Assembly (NCBI RefSeq): GCF_001714725.1 | Contig: NZ_CP016447.1 | Coordinates: 1,141,501-1,205,500 of the forward strand | Direction: 5' to 3' | DNA from: Acidovorax sp. RAC01 | Lineage (GTDB): Bacteria > Pseudomonadota > Gammaproteobacteria > Burkholderiales > Burkholderiaceae_C | DNA: 64,000 nucleotides | Shown: positions 21,630 to 30,620 of the stretch, piece after piece | How the letters are laid out: each line of letters opens with the position of its first letter | Position numbering within the stretch: position 1 is the stretch's first letter | Position numbers and translations under genes: made by a program | The notes under the pieces: model-generated | Seen by the model: only the letters and a program-made list of their open reading frames with translations | What the model was told of the DNA's origin: nothing | The model's database searches: none

Positions 21630-21998
21630 TCAGGCAGGAGAGCCAGAGACCGAGTGGCGGATGGTGCTGAGCAGGGATTCGAGCTCATCGAGCTCGAACG
21701 GCTTGATGAGCGTGCGCACGTTGGGGCCCCATGCATGCGGGTACGTTCCCAGTTCGTAGCCCGAGCAGAGCACGACCCAGCGCTCGGGCCGCTCGGCCAG
21801 CAGCTTGCGGGCGAGGTCGGTGCCCGACAGGCCGGGCAGGCTCACGTCCGACACCAGCACATCGAATTTTTGCTGCGCATCCAGCTCCAGCGCCTCTTCG
21901 GCCGTGGCGCACGACACCACGGTCTGGTCGTCGGTTTCCATCAGCATGCCGATGGTTTCGCGCAGCTCTTCGTTGTCTTCAACGTACAGGATTCGCAT
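21630..21998 (-). CDS. Single-domain response regulator
   Basis: A stand-alone receiver of 122 residues beginning MRILYVEDNEELRE, with acceptor Asp51 in LVSDVSLPG and the conserved lysine in TLIKPFELDEL. No output domain follows. The ATG at 21998 starts the receiver fold; the longer frame upstream is not receiver-like. It converges on the signalling operon and may be its phosphate sink or diffusible output. Confidence 0.85.
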   Translation of the reverse strand: MRILYVEDNEELRETIGMLMETDDQTVVSCATAEEALELDAQQKFDVLVSDVSLPGLSGTDLARKLLAERPERWVVLCSGYELGTYPHAWGPNVRTLIKPFELDELESLLSTIRHSVSGSPA

Positions 21999-22157
21999 GG
22001 AGGGGGTGGTGAACGGCGCTCCCGCCAGGGTGGGGAGCACAGCCGAAGCCCAAATGATCGGCACAACCGGCGCTTGGGCGTGTAGGACAAGGCGCTTTCC
22101 ACCAGCACCACCACCAGCACCCTCAGCAGGCCATGCCGCCCGGGGCAAGGCGCCCGT

Positions 22158-22661
22158 TCACTCTTCCAGCAGGGAGCGCAGCATCCATGCGGTCTGCTCG
22201 TGCACCGTCAGCCGCTGCGTCAGCAGGTCGGCCGTGGGCTCGTCGCTCGCCTTGTCGGCCAGGGGAAACAGGCTGCGGGCGGTACGCGCCACGGCTTCAT
22301 GCCCCTCTACCAGAATGCGCACCATCTCCAGGGCTTTGGGCGGCTTTGACGGTGCATCGGGCACCGTGGCGAGCTTGCCGAATTCAGCGTACGAGCCAGG
22401 CGCCACATGGCCCAGCGAGCGGATGCGCTCCGCCACCGGGTCCACCGCGTTCCACAGCTCGGTGTACTGCACCATGAACATGGTGTGCAGCGTGTTGAAC
22501 ATGGGGCCCGTCACGTTCCAGTGGAAGTTGTGCGTGGTCAGGTACAGCGTGTAGGTATCGGCCAGCAGGCGCGACAGCCCCTGGGCAATGGCGGCGCGGT
22601 CCTTGTCGCTGATGCCGATGTTGATGGCGGGTGCCGAGGTGCTTTTGGGTGCTTTGGCCAT
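22158..22661 (-). CDS. dps: Dps-family DNA-binding ferritin-like protein
   Basis: Dodecameric ferritin-like protein that oxidises and stores iron with hydrogen peroxide and protects DNA. The 167-residue product has the Dps ferroxidase motif region [12 protein letters not shown] and the downstream acidic helix with [10 protein letters not shown]. It lies 180 nt downstream of oxyR on the same strand, matching its usual role in the OxyR peroxide response, though no OxyR box could be assigned with confidence. Confidence 0.93.
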   Translation of the reverse strand: MAKAPKSTSAPAINIGISDKDRAAIAQGLSRLLADTYTLYLTTHNFHWNVTGPMFNTLHTMFMVQYTELWNAVDPVAERIRSLGHVAPGSYAEFGKLATVPDAPSKPPKALEMVRILVEGHEAVARTARSLFPLADKASDEPTADLLTQRLTVHEQTAWMLRSLLEE

Positions 22662-22840
22662 GGAGGAAATCCTTCACTCAGATGAAACGATGAATCCGCG
22701 GGGCGCATGGCTGTGTCTTGCGCACGGCGGGCGTGGTTTCACTTTAGCGCAAGGGACCTGCCTGCAGGATGACACAAGGCAATTCCTGACAGGTGTTCGA
22801 GCCAGCCGCCCGCCTGCCAATGGCACCATCGGGATGCAGC

Positions 22841-23806
22841 TCAGGAAAGCCGCGTCACACCCGGCAGCTCGCATGCATACACGGCGTTACGCAAAGCCGC
22901 GATCGCCTCGTACCGCGTGAAGCTGCGCCGCCAGGCCAGCACCACGCGGCGCGTGGGCGGAGCGCCGCCATCCGCCTCTTCGATAGGCAGGTAGCGGATG
23001 TAGGTTTCGTCGCTCTTGCGCCGGCGCACCCCCTTCTGCAGCGCATCACGCGGCACCGAAAGCCGGGGCACCAGCGTCACCCCCATGCCGGCTGCCACCA
23101 TGTGCTTGATGGTTTCCAGTGACGAGCCTTCAAACGACTTGCGGATGCCCTCGGCATTGCTGGAGAAGCGCGCGAACTCGGGGCAGACCTCCAGAACATG
23201 GTCGCGAAAGCAGTGGCCCGCGCCCAGCAGCAGCATGGTCTCGCTCTTGAGTTCGGCCGCCGTGACCGTGTCGTTGGCCGCCAGCGGATGGGTGCTGGGT
23301 ACCGCCGCCATGAAGGGCTCGTCGTACAGCGGCGCCATGGCCAGGCCCGTATCCGGAAAAGGCTCGGCCAGGATGGCGCAGTCGATCTCGCCGGTGCGCA
23401 GCATCTCCAGCAGCTTGACGGTGAAGTTCTCCTGCAGCATCAGCGGCATCTGGGGGTTGCGCGCGATCGAGTGGCGCACCAGCTCGGGCAGCAGGTAAGG
23501 CCCGATGGTGTAGATCACGCCCAGCGTGAGCGGCCCGGCCAGCGGGTCCTTGCCGCGCTTGGCGATCTCCTTGATGGCCGCCGCCTGCTCCAGCACGCTC
23601 TGCGCCTGGCGCACGATCTCCTCGCCCAGCGGTGTGACGGTGACCTCACCCGCGCTGCGCTCAAAGAGCTTCACGTCCAGCTCTTCTTCGAGCTTCTTGA
23701 TGGCCACCGACAGCGTGGGCTGCGAGACATAGCAGGCATCGGCCGCGTGGCCGAAATGCTTCTCGCGGGCAACGGCGACGATGTATTTGAGTTCGGTGAG
23801 GGTCAT
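22841..23806 (-). CDS. oxyR: Hydrogen peroxide-sensing LysR regulator OxyR
   Basis: LysR-type activator of peroxide defence, 321 residues. The N-terminal helix-turn-helix is at about 15-40. The redox pair is intact: Cys199 in GAGHCFRDH and Cys208 in LEVCPE, at exactly the E. coli numbering, with the MLLLGAGHC context preserved. It is followed by dps. In related bacteria recG is the usual upstream neighbour, but here 6.9 kb of accessory DNA with an insertion sequence separates them, starting 122 bp before the ATG. Confidence 0.93.
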   Translation of the reverse strand: MTLTELKYIVAVAREKHFGHAADACYVSQPTLSVAIKKLEEELDVKLFERSAGEVTVTPLGEEIVRQAQSVLEQAAAIKEIAKRGKDPLAGPLTLGVIYTIGPYLLPELVRHSIARNPQMPLMLQENFTVKLLEMLRTGEIDCAILAEPFPDTGLAMAPLYDEPFMAAVPSTHPLAANDTVTAAELKSETMLLLGAGHCFRDHVLEVCPEFARFSSNAEGIRKSFEGSSLETIKHMVAAGMGVTLVPRLSVPRDALQKGVRRRKSDETYIRYLPIEEADGGAPPTRRVVLAWRRSFTRYEAIAALRNAVYACELPGVTRLS

Positions 23807-23928
23807 GAAGATGTGCTCAGTTCAGCTTCTCATTTTCCACGGGTGGCGGGTCCGCACAAGCCGGGCTGCAGCAAACGTGCCACCGACGCCGCCGCACTAC
23901 CGAGCGGATTTCGTCCCATCATGGCCCT

Positions 23929-25113
23929 TTAGGGAACCTCTTCACCAATCGGTTCTGGCTGTGCCATAGCGAGGCCGCACTAAAACAGCACCTGCTTTCG
24001 AGAGTTGGGCACGCCCAGCAGGCGCTGCGCGAGGGCAATTGCCCGGTTTCCAGGGGCACTAAGCCCCTTGCAGACGCACCTGTCCCCGACAGGCCAGCAG
24101 TTTGTGCCTTGCCATCCACAGGTTTGAAAGCGCAAACAGCGTGACGATCTGCGCCGTGTTCTTCTTGAGCCCACGGTAGCGCACCTTCACATATCCAAAC
24201 TGCTGCTTGATCACTCGGAACGGGTGCTCCACCCTGGCCCGGATGCTGGCCTTGGTGCGTTCAAGTTGATCGATCAGCACCCCCACAGGGTTGCCCTTGT
24301 CCAGAGCCCGGCGCAACCCAGGGCGCATGGCCACATGCCATCGCACGTTCTTGTTGGCATCGGGCCGCCTGTCCACCCCTTGGTAGCCCGCGTCACCAAA
24401 GGCATCAGTTTCTTGCCCATGCAGCAGACTGTTTGCTTCAACCACGTCGTTCACATTGCCGCTGGTGCCTCGAACGCTGTGCACCAGGCCTGAGTCCGCA
24501 TCTACGCCAATGTGGGCCTTCATGCCGAAGTACCACTGGTTGCCCTTCTTGCTTTGGTGCATCTCGGGGTCGCGCTCGCCCTTTTGATTCTTGGTGGAGC
24601 TGGGTGCGGCAATGAGCGTGGCATCCACCACCGTGCCCGCTTTGAGTTGCAGCCCTTTGGCCTGCAGCAGCGCATTGACGGTAGCGAGTATTTGTTCGGC
24701 CAGCTTGTGGCGCTCCAGCAGATGCCTGAAACGCAAGATGCTCGATTCACTGGGGATGTGTTCATCCCAGTGAGACAGGCCGGCAAAGTCCCGAAAGGCA
24801 GGCACGTCGTGCAGTGCTTCTTCCATGGCTGGGTCGCTGAGCTTGAACCACTGCTGCATGAAATGGATGCGCAGCAGGATCTGCACCGAAAAAGGCTGCT
24901 GGCCCCGGCGTCCGCACTCGGGTGCGTAGGGCTCTATCAGCGAGACCAGTTCAGCCCAGGGCACCACCAGTTCCATGGAGTCAAGGAATTCACGCTTGCG
25001 CGTGCGCTTGGTGGTGTTGCTCAGTCCCAGGCTGCTTTGCTTCATGGCCTTATTGTCTGGGCTTCAGCCATGTCCAGGCACACAGCGCAGGGATTTGTGC
25101 AGAGGGACCTTAG
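23929..25113 (-). mobile_element. IS5-family insertion sequence with TTAG target duplication
   Basis: The element proper spans 23933-25109 (1177 bp). Its imperfect 18-bp terminal inverted repeats begin GGAACCTCTTCACCAATC at the left and, reading inwards, GGTCCCTCTGCACAAATC at the right (14 of 18 identical). Both ends are flanked by TTAG (23929-23932 and 25110-25113), a YTAR target duplication typical of the IS5 subgroup. One full-length transposase gene fills it. Intact ends and target duplication suggest a fairly recent, possibly active insertion upstream of oxyR. Confidence 0.88.
24059..25045 (-). CDS. IS5-family transposase
   Basis: DDE transposase of 328 residues, complete. The N-terminal helical domain is followed by the catalytic residues in VVDATLIAAP, FGDAGYQG and RVEHPFRVIK, the last being the Y/R-E signature region of IS5 elements. 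It is on the minus strand, 64 nt inside the right inverted repeat, with 126 nt of non-coding DNA at the left end. No frameshift is seen, so it may be functional. Confidence 0.92.
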   Translation of the reverse strand: MKQSSLGLSNTTKRTRKREFLDSMELVVPWAELVSLIEPYAPECGRRGQQPFSVQILLRIHFMQQWFKLSDPAMEEALHDVPAFRDFAGLSHWDEHIPSESSILRFRHLLERHKLAEQILATVNALLQAKGLQLKAGTVVDATLIAAPSSTKNQKGERDPEMHQSKKGNQWYFGMKAHIGVDADSGLVHSVRGTSGNVNDVVEANSLLHGQETDAFGDAGYQGVDRRPDANKNVRWHVAMRPGLRRALDKGNPVGVLIDQLERTKASIRARVEHPFRVIKQQFGYVKVRYRGLKKNTAQIVTLFALSNLWMARHKLLACRGQVRLQGA

Positions 25114-25217
25114 GGCTACTGGAAACAACAGACATCTGGTTCTGCATTACATGAAGCGATAGTGAATCGGCATAAGCGGGCCTTGAACGAACACCGTTTG
25201 TTTGAGATATTAGGCGC

Positions 25218-25233
25218 ATGTAAACGTTTACAT
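25218..25233. promoter_or_regulatory. Perfect 16-bp palindrome, LacI-type operator candidate
   Basis: ATGTAAACGTTTACAT is a perfect palindrome with a central CG, the form recognised by many LacI/GalR-family repressors. It ends 16 bp before the ATG of the first LysR gene. A LacI-family gene lies 2 kb away in the same islet and is the natural candidate to bind it. Confidence 0.6.
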
Positions 25234-25249
25234 CACGTTTTTACTCGCC

Positions 25250-26251
25250 ATGCTTATTCAATCCACAGTCCCTGCAAGCCGCAACATCACCTGCGCTCAG
25301 GTATGTGCGTTTTCAATGGCCGCCAAGGCGCACAACCTGAGCGAAGCAGCGCGATGCCTCAGCGTGAGCCAGCCTGCGATATCACGAAGCATTTCTGAAA
25401 TGGAGGAGGCGTTGGGCTACGCGCTGTTCCACAGGACAGCGCAGGGAGTGCAGCTCACTCCCGAGGGCGAAGACTTTCTGGAGAAAGCGCGGCAGTTGCT
25501 CGAAACGCACGCTGAGGCACAGGCAGCCCTGCGCCGGTGGCGCGCATCCAAGGCAGGAAACATCCGGGTAGGCGGCAGCGCCTCCGTCATGCCGGTCGTC
25601 ATCCCAGCGCTCTGGCGCAAGCTTCACGCAGAGTTCGGGGGAGCAAACGTCAGCGTGCTGGATGGGTCGAGTACGCAAGTGCAGTTAGACATTCTTGCCG
25701 GACGCACGGCACTGGGGATCTGCTCCGGCGTGGAAAACAATCCCGAGTTTCGCGCGACCCTGGTGATGGAAGCCCAACTCGGTCTGATCCTTCCTTCGTC
25801 CCTGCCGCTACCGGACGACATCCAAAGCGTTCACGACCTCAGCACATTGCCGCTGGCGCGATACGGCGACGACTTTTTCATCACCCGCCTTCTTCGCGAG
25901 CAACACTCCCATTTTGCGGCTTACTTCAATGCGCCGCTGGCGGTCAACAGCATTGCTTCTGCGATTGACCTGGTCCAACGCGAACGGATTGCGGTGGTGG
26001 CGTCAGGCATCACCGCTTCCAACGTAGCTGCCACGGGCCTTCGGTTCGTAGCGCTTCCCAGCCTGCTGCCGAAGGTGCGCGTCTATGTCATCAGTCGCCG
26101 TGCTGATGAGTTCGACATCGCGCAAGAACAGCTACGAGACATCCTGCAAGAAGCCATTCTGGAAACCCCCTGGCATCCCAGCGTGCGCGTTATTGGAAGT
26201 TGCAGCTCCACGCACCGGGATACGAGAGTTCCGACAAAAGCAAGCCCATGA
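25250..26251 (+). CDS. LysR-family transcriptional regulator (islet, first of pair)
   Basis: A 333-residue LysR regulator. The helix-turn-helix is at about residues 20-65 (LSEAARCLSVSQPAISRSI), followed by a periplasmic-binding-like effector domain. The N terminus is about 10 residues longer than usual, so a later start is possible. It has a perfect palindrome 16 bp upstream and its stop overlaps the start of a second LysR gene (ATGA). No enzyme or transporter gene is adjacent, so its targets are unknown. Confidence 0.85.
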   Translation: MLIQSTVPASRNITCAQVCAFSMAAKAHNLSEAARCLSVSQPAISRSISEMEEALGYALFHRTAQGVQLTPEGEDFLEKARQLLETHAEAQAALRRWRASKAGNIRVGGSASVMPVVIPALWRKLHAEFGGANVSVLDGSSTQVQLDILAGRTALGICSGVENNPEFRATLVMEAQLGLILPSSLPLPDDIQSVHDLSTLPLARYGDDFFITRLLREQHSHFAAYFNAPLAVNSIASAIDLVQRERIAVVASGITASNVAATGLRFVALPSLLPKVRVYVISRRADEFDIAQEQLRDILQEAILETPWHPSVRVIGSCSSTHRDTRVPTKASP

Positions 26252-27180
26252 ACCAGCCCGCAGTGCCCCCATCGCTGAATCCGGGTGGCATGAGTTTTCG
26301 TCAGTTGAATGTATTTTTAACAGTGGCGGAGTGTCACAGCTTCACTGAAGCCGCCGCCGCGCTCCACATGACGCAGTCCGGCCTGTCCAGGGTCATCCGC
26401 AACCTGGAACAGCAGACTGGTGAGACGCTCTTTGAGCGGACGCCTCACGGCCTGCGATTGACACCTGCAGGCGAGGTTCTTTTACCGTTTGCACGCAAAT
26501 TTGCCGCCATATATTCCCACGCTCTTGGCGGTGCCCAGCCGGCAAGCGCGCCGGTGCTACGGCTGGCTGCCAGCAGCGAAGTCCTGGCGGTGGTACTGCC
26601 CCATTTGCTGCCAGCGCTTATCCATAAACGCCATGAGCAGTCGATAGAAGTTCACGAAATGGCCAGCCACAGGGTGATTGAAGAAGTGCGAGCCGGGCAT
26701 GTGGACCTTGGACTGGCCATGGCAACGGAAAAGCCAACGGAGCTGGAGTCGATCCCACTGCTTACATCTGCGGTGGGCTTGCTGGCTGGCAAAGAGCAGG
26801 GCGTGCCTGAATCCATCCATTCGTTTACCCAACTGGACGCCATGCGATACGCGCGGCTGCAGGAAAACATGGTGCTACCGCGCGCATTGCAGCCACACCG
26901 TTCGGCCCTGAGGCGGTATTTCGAGTCGCCCATTGTGTTCAACAGCATGAATTGCTTGCTGGGAGCCTTGGCAGAGGGTGCGTTTGTCACATTGACCTCA
27001 GCCGCGGCTGCGTCTTCGCCGCTGGCTGTCAGGCTCAGATTCGTCTCTCTGGCGCACCTGCTCCCTCCACTCGGTCTTTATCTCGTCCACAGAAGACAGA
27101 CGTCCTCTGCCCACTGGATCGCCACCCTGCAGGCCAGCGTACGAGCCGCCCCTTGGCACGCGGGCAACCAGGTTCTGTAG
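26248..27180 (+). CDS. LysR-family transcriptional regulator (islet, second of pair)
   Basis: A 310-residue LysR regulator with helix-turn-helix FTEAAAALHMTQSGLSRVI at about residues 35-55 and a typical effector domain. The ATG at 26248 overlaps the preceding LysR stop, so the two are co-translated. Sequence resemblance to its neighbour is limited to the fold, so it is not a fresh tandem duplicate. It converges on the lacI-type gene, 30 nt between stops. Confidence 0.85.
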   Translation: MNQPAVPPSLNPGGMSFRQLNVFLTVAECHSFTEAAAALHMTQSGLSRVIRNLEQQTGETLFERTPHGLRLTPAGEVLLPFARKFAAIYSHALGGAQPASAPVLRLAASSEVLAVVLPHLLPALIHKRHEQSIEVHEMASHRVIEEVRAGHVDLGLAMATEKPTELESIPLLTSAVGLLAGKEQGVPESIHSFTQLDAMRYARLQENMVLPRALQPHRSALRRYFESPIVFNSMNCLLGALAEGAFVTLTSAAAASSPLAVRLRFVSLAHLLPPLGLYLVHRRQTSSAHWIATLQASVRAAPWHAGNQVL

Positions 27181-27210
27181 GCGGCGCGCCTCAGCTTGGC
27201 CGCCGCAGAC

Positions 27211-28221
27211 TTATGCGGCAGGCGCGCAGATGCCGGTACTGCCGCGGATCACAAGCGAGTGATGCACCATCGTCCGCATGGGCAATGGCGCCCCCGACAG
27301 CAGTGCCAAGATGCCCTGGCCCGCGAGGTGACCCAGTTCATCTACGGGTACGTGCACGGTTGTCAGCCCCGGATGCAGCGCCCCTGCCAGCTCCATGTCG
27401 TCAAACCCGACAATCGAAAGATCCTCGGGAACACGTAGTCCCAAGCGCGCGGATTCGAAAAAAGCGCCCGCGGCCAGCAGGTCGTTCCCGCAAAACACGG
27501 CCGTGGGCGGATGGCGGGCAGACATGAGCTTGCGCAGACCTGTCATACCCCCCTGGAAACCAAACGGCTGCTGCGTCACGCGCTCTGCGGGCAAGGTAAG
27601 CCCCACGCGCCTTAAGGCGTGTCGCAACCCCTTGACACGGTCCATTGCGCGCTCGTTATGCCGGGACATTCCGGCAATCACTCCGATGCGCCGGTGCCCC
27701 AGGCTCACGAGGTAATCGCCCACCTCGGAGGCTGCACCCGCGTTGTCGATCCCGATCGATGGGAGCCGGTCATCGCAAGTCCAGGTCAGGATAGATGGTT
27801 TATTCCAACTACGCAAAAACTTCCACAGCGAAGGCGAATGCACGGCGCCCACCAGCACCAGCGCATCCACGCCACGCTGCTGCAACGCCTGTGCCTGGCG
27901 TAGCTCGGTTTCTGGGTCGTGCTCATGGGCGGTTACGAGTAATTGGTAACCGGATTCGGCCAGCGTCTTTTGTAATGACTGCGTTTGGCGCGCAAAGGAA
28001 GCATTGTCATAGGTGGGGATCAACGTACCCACGATACGAGACCGCCCTGAAACCAGTGCCCGGGCCGAGGCATCTGGCTGGTAACGCAGCGCATCAATGC
28101 ACTGCCAGACACGCTCGCGCGTCTCCACCCGTACCTGATCGGGAGCACTGATGACGCGCGAAACCGTTGCTGTGGACACGCCCGCCTTCGCCGCAACGTC
28201 CTTGATGGTGGCTTGTTTCAT
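27211..28221 (-). CDS. LacI/GalR-family transcriptional repressor
   Basis: A 336-residue regulator. The N-terminal helix-turn-helix ATIKDVAAKAGVSTATVSRV is followed by the hinge and a periplasmic-binding-like sensor domain with FCGNDLLAAGAF and GFDDMELAG, all standard. ATG 28221 begins the HTH directly; the upstream extension is not LacI-like. The gene is divergent from the large lipoprotein gene and converges on the LysR pair. Effector unknown. Its best operator candidate is the palindrome at 25218; a weaker AACGTT core at 28278-28283 could be an autoregulatory site. Confidence 0.9.
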   Translation of the reverse strand: MKQATIKDVAAKAGVSTATVSRVISAPDQVRVETRERVWQCIDALRYQPDASARALVSGRSRIVGTLIPTYDNASFARQTQSLQKTLAESGYQLLVTAHEHDPETELRQAQALQQRGVDALVLVGAVHSPSLWKFLRSWNKPSILTWTCDDRLPSIGIDNAGAASEVGDYLVSLGHRRIGVIAGMSRHNERAMDRVKGLRHALRRVGLTLPAERVTQQPFGFQGGMTGLRKLMSARHPPTAVFCGNDLLAAGAFFESARLGLRVPEDLSIVGFDDMELAGALHPGLTTVHVPVDELGHLAGQGILALLSGAPLPMRTMVHHSLVIRGSTGICAPAA

Positions 28222-28442
28222 CCAACGCAGGATGCCACAAGTGAGGTGCGCACTTTGCTTTTCGTCGTGATAACCATAACGTTCGTGCCTGCAGTCATAC
28301 CCACCCCGCCTGCGAATTACGTATTCACCCTGCCCATCCATCTTTCCCTTCCACCTAATCTACAGAGGCTCACGCTGAGCCAATCGGAAAATTTTCGTTA
28401 TTTATGTGGACGCTAGGCGTTACAAATCATCGCGAGGTATAT

Positions 28443-30560
28443 ATGAGAAATCAAAAAGACAACAAAAATGTCTCCCGCCGGAGCTACTTGGCAGGAGGCG
28501 CGGCGATCGCTGCGGGCTCTATTCTGCCGGGGTGCGGCGGCGGGGATACCGAGACAGAGTTGGATCAACAAATAAATCTCGCTGAGAATATAGATTCCGA
28601 GGTGCAGGTAGCGAGAGCGGAGACCACGAAAGCTGCGTCAACGACAGCGCTTATTGACCTAAACACGAACACGCAGGAGTGGTACTACATTGAAATTGCT
28701 TACAAAGGCAGTCGAAACGCCAGCGTTCTCCTAAGCGTCGAGCCCGGCTTAAATTACACTATTGGAGAAAGGCGGACGGACACCGGAACAGCACATTGCA
28801 TCCAGCATGCTTTACTGGACACCGCACCATCTTCCAGAGAAAATACGCTGGCAAACCGAACAAAACTCTTGAACTATGCGGCCCTCAGAATCTCGATTGG
28901 GAACGGTACACAGAGCGGAGCTACTTTTTGGGCAGGCAAAGGGATCGAAAGTGGGCCCCGGGCCCAACGGTATTACTACTCTGACCATCAGGAAACCGAA
29001 TGGTTGTTTGCTTACAGTGGCACAGCCAGTCCCACCAATTGGGATGTAGCAGTGCGATTCTTCAGAGCACCCAGTTCCGAAGTGAATGGACAATGGACTG
29101 CTTATATTTCCAACATAGCACTATCCGAGCCCAATCACGATCACAACAAAGGCAAAACAGTCGTTTATCCAAAGTTTTATCCCAACCTCCCTAATGAACC
29201 CACCACCCACGCAGCAGGCATCATTGCAAATTCGTCCACGGGTGAAGACACGCTAGTCATCCCCAATCATCGGCACCCGTCTCACTTTGAACTAATCAAG
29301 CCACTTGGACACAAATTCAATAATTCAATTAGCAGGAAGTTACATGCTCGAAGAATAATACGTCATATGGAGCGCTTCGGCAGCCACATCCGCAGCGAAT
29401 CTGCCGCCACAACCGCCAATCTTGGAGGAAAAGCGAGCCGCGTACATAACGAATTGATGAAAGTACTGTGCGGGGGAAGCATCGGTGAAAAAATTACCGG
29501 AGCACTGACGGACTCAGTAACAAAAATTAAAAACTCGACGAATTTTTCCGTCAACAGTGCGATTGAGAAACTTTGTCAATATGCAGACAATCTAGACACA
29601 GAGAATAATAAAGCGGATATTCAACGGGCTTTGAATCAAGCACCGAAGCAAAAATCGAAAGGAACAGAAGGCGTCGGGGCGAGCGCGGGAGTTTCCCTGC
29701 AGGTAAAAGCGCAGGGAAACTTTGTGATACCTTTTATTGACGTTCCCAGTCACGCAGCAATTCGAACATCTTTGCTCATCTCTAAAGCCTCTTGGGCGGC
29801 CTTAAGTACGGACGGCGAGGACTTCGAAAAAACATCCACATACAGACTTTCAGAGCGAGGGAAGAGCGGCTACAAGCTAACCATTACAGGCATTCTGGGG
29901 CCAGACGTTTTTCCAACCAAAACTCTTCAATTCGACGTTGAGGTTAATTTGGCAATGAGCATCGAACGCGACACGACTGGGAAGTATCACTGTCGCATCG
30001 ATGCAATCGTGCTTGACCCCGTGTTGGATCTTAATATGCGCTCCTGGACCACTGAGATTATGGAAAAAGCTATGGGCAAGGTGCTAGGCAGCGTACCCAG
30101 ACTAAGCAATATTACCGCTCTGAAAGACCTCACAACAGAGATGGTGGAAAATGCGAGCTCAACTACTTGGACAGGCATTGCGAATGAATTAGATCCAGGG
30201 CTATCCGGCGGTGCGCTGCTCCCTGGGGCGGTAGCTGTGTTGGAGGACGTCGCACTGGCGGCTTTGACGAAGGCTGGGCGCACTTGGAGTTTGCAAGAAT
30301 ATTCACCCGCACGGTTCTGCTTTTTCAACAGTGACTCTTTCGATACCTATACCGGCGATTTCAGAGGCGGATTCAAAGGCTCACTGGCAGTAGGCTATAT
30401 GCCTGGTGTAAAGGTATTAGCCGGTACGGGATTTGAAGTTAAGACCAGTAATGTGGAGGGCGTGTTTCGCGTCCTCGCAGGGACTGAAATTAACTTCATG
30501 TTCGGATCGCGAGGCGTTCAAGGCGCCGCGCTCCAATCAAACATTACGTCCGGCGCATAA
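28443..30560 (+). CDS. Large orphan protein with Tat/lipoprotein signal
   Basis: Not recognised. A 705-residue protein whose N terminus combines a twin-arginine motif (SRRSYLA, Arg12-Arg13) with a hydrophobic stretch and a lipobox ILPGC (Cys31), suggesting folded export and lipid anchoring. Residues 85-240 look beta-rich; 310-400 are helical and charged; a basic, low-complexity joint (QAPKQKSKGTEG) precedes a second beta-rich region; the last 60 residues are glycine-rich. ATG 28443 has a GAGG site upstream and puts the signal at the N terminus. The DNA is clearly AT-richer than its neighbours (28/60 and 20/60 GC in two sample lines), suggesting transfer. It is followed by a terminator. No function is proposed. 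Confidence 0.75.
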   Translation: MRNQKDNKNVSRRSYLAGGAAIAAGSILPGCGGGDTETELDQQINLAENIDSEVQVARAETTKAASTTALIDLNTNTQEWYYIEIAYKGSRNASVLLSVEPGLNYTIGERRTDTGTAHCIQHALLDTAPSSRENTLANRTKLLNYAALRISIGNGTQSGATFWAGKGIESGPRAQRYYYSDHQETEWLFAYSGTASPTNWDVAVRFFRAPSSEVNGQWTAYISNIALSEPNHDHNKGKTVVYPKFYPNLPNEPTTHAAGIIANSSTGEDTLVIPNHRHPSHFELIKPLGHKFNNSISRKLHARRIIRHMERFGSHIRSESAATTANLGGKASRVHNELMKVLCGGSIGEKITGALTDSVTKIKNSTNFSVNSAIEKLCQYADNLDTENNKADIQRALNQAPKQKSKGTEGVGASAGVSLQVKAQGNFVIPFIDVPSHAAIRTSLLISKASWAALSTDGEDFEKTSTYRLSERGKSGYKLTITGILGPDVFPTKTLQFDVEVNLAMSIERDTTGKYHCRIDAIVLDPVLDLNMRSWTTEIMEKAMGKVLGSVPRLSNITALKDLTTEMVENASSTTWTGIANELDPGLSGGALLPGAVAVLEDVALAALTKAGRTWSLQEYSPARFCFFNSDSFDTYTGDFRGGFKGSLAVGYMPGVKVLAGTGFEVKTSNVEGVFRVLAGTEINFMFGSRGVQGAALQSNITSGA

Positions 30561-30585
30561 AAACCAACCAACCTTCAAAAGCCAC

Positions 30586-30620
30586 GCTTCGCCGTCCTTG
30601 CGCGGCGAGGCGCATTTTTT
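30586..30620 (+). terminator. Rho-independent terminator after the orphan lipoprotein gene
   Basis: A 9-bp stem (GCTTCGCCG with CGGCGAGGC, one G-T pair) with an 8-nt loop is followed after three bases by six T residues. It lies 25 nt after the stop of the lipoprotein gene. Confidence 0.8.

Noticed and set aside
22662..22840. OxyR-binding site between oxyR and dps
   Set aside because: No ATAG-n7-CTAT tetrad pattern could be aligned convincingly.
28404..28442. Upstream start for the orphan lipoprotein
   Set aside because: An in-frame ATG at 28404 would add 13 residues before the signal; the ATG at 28443 has the better ribosome site and correct signal-peptide position.
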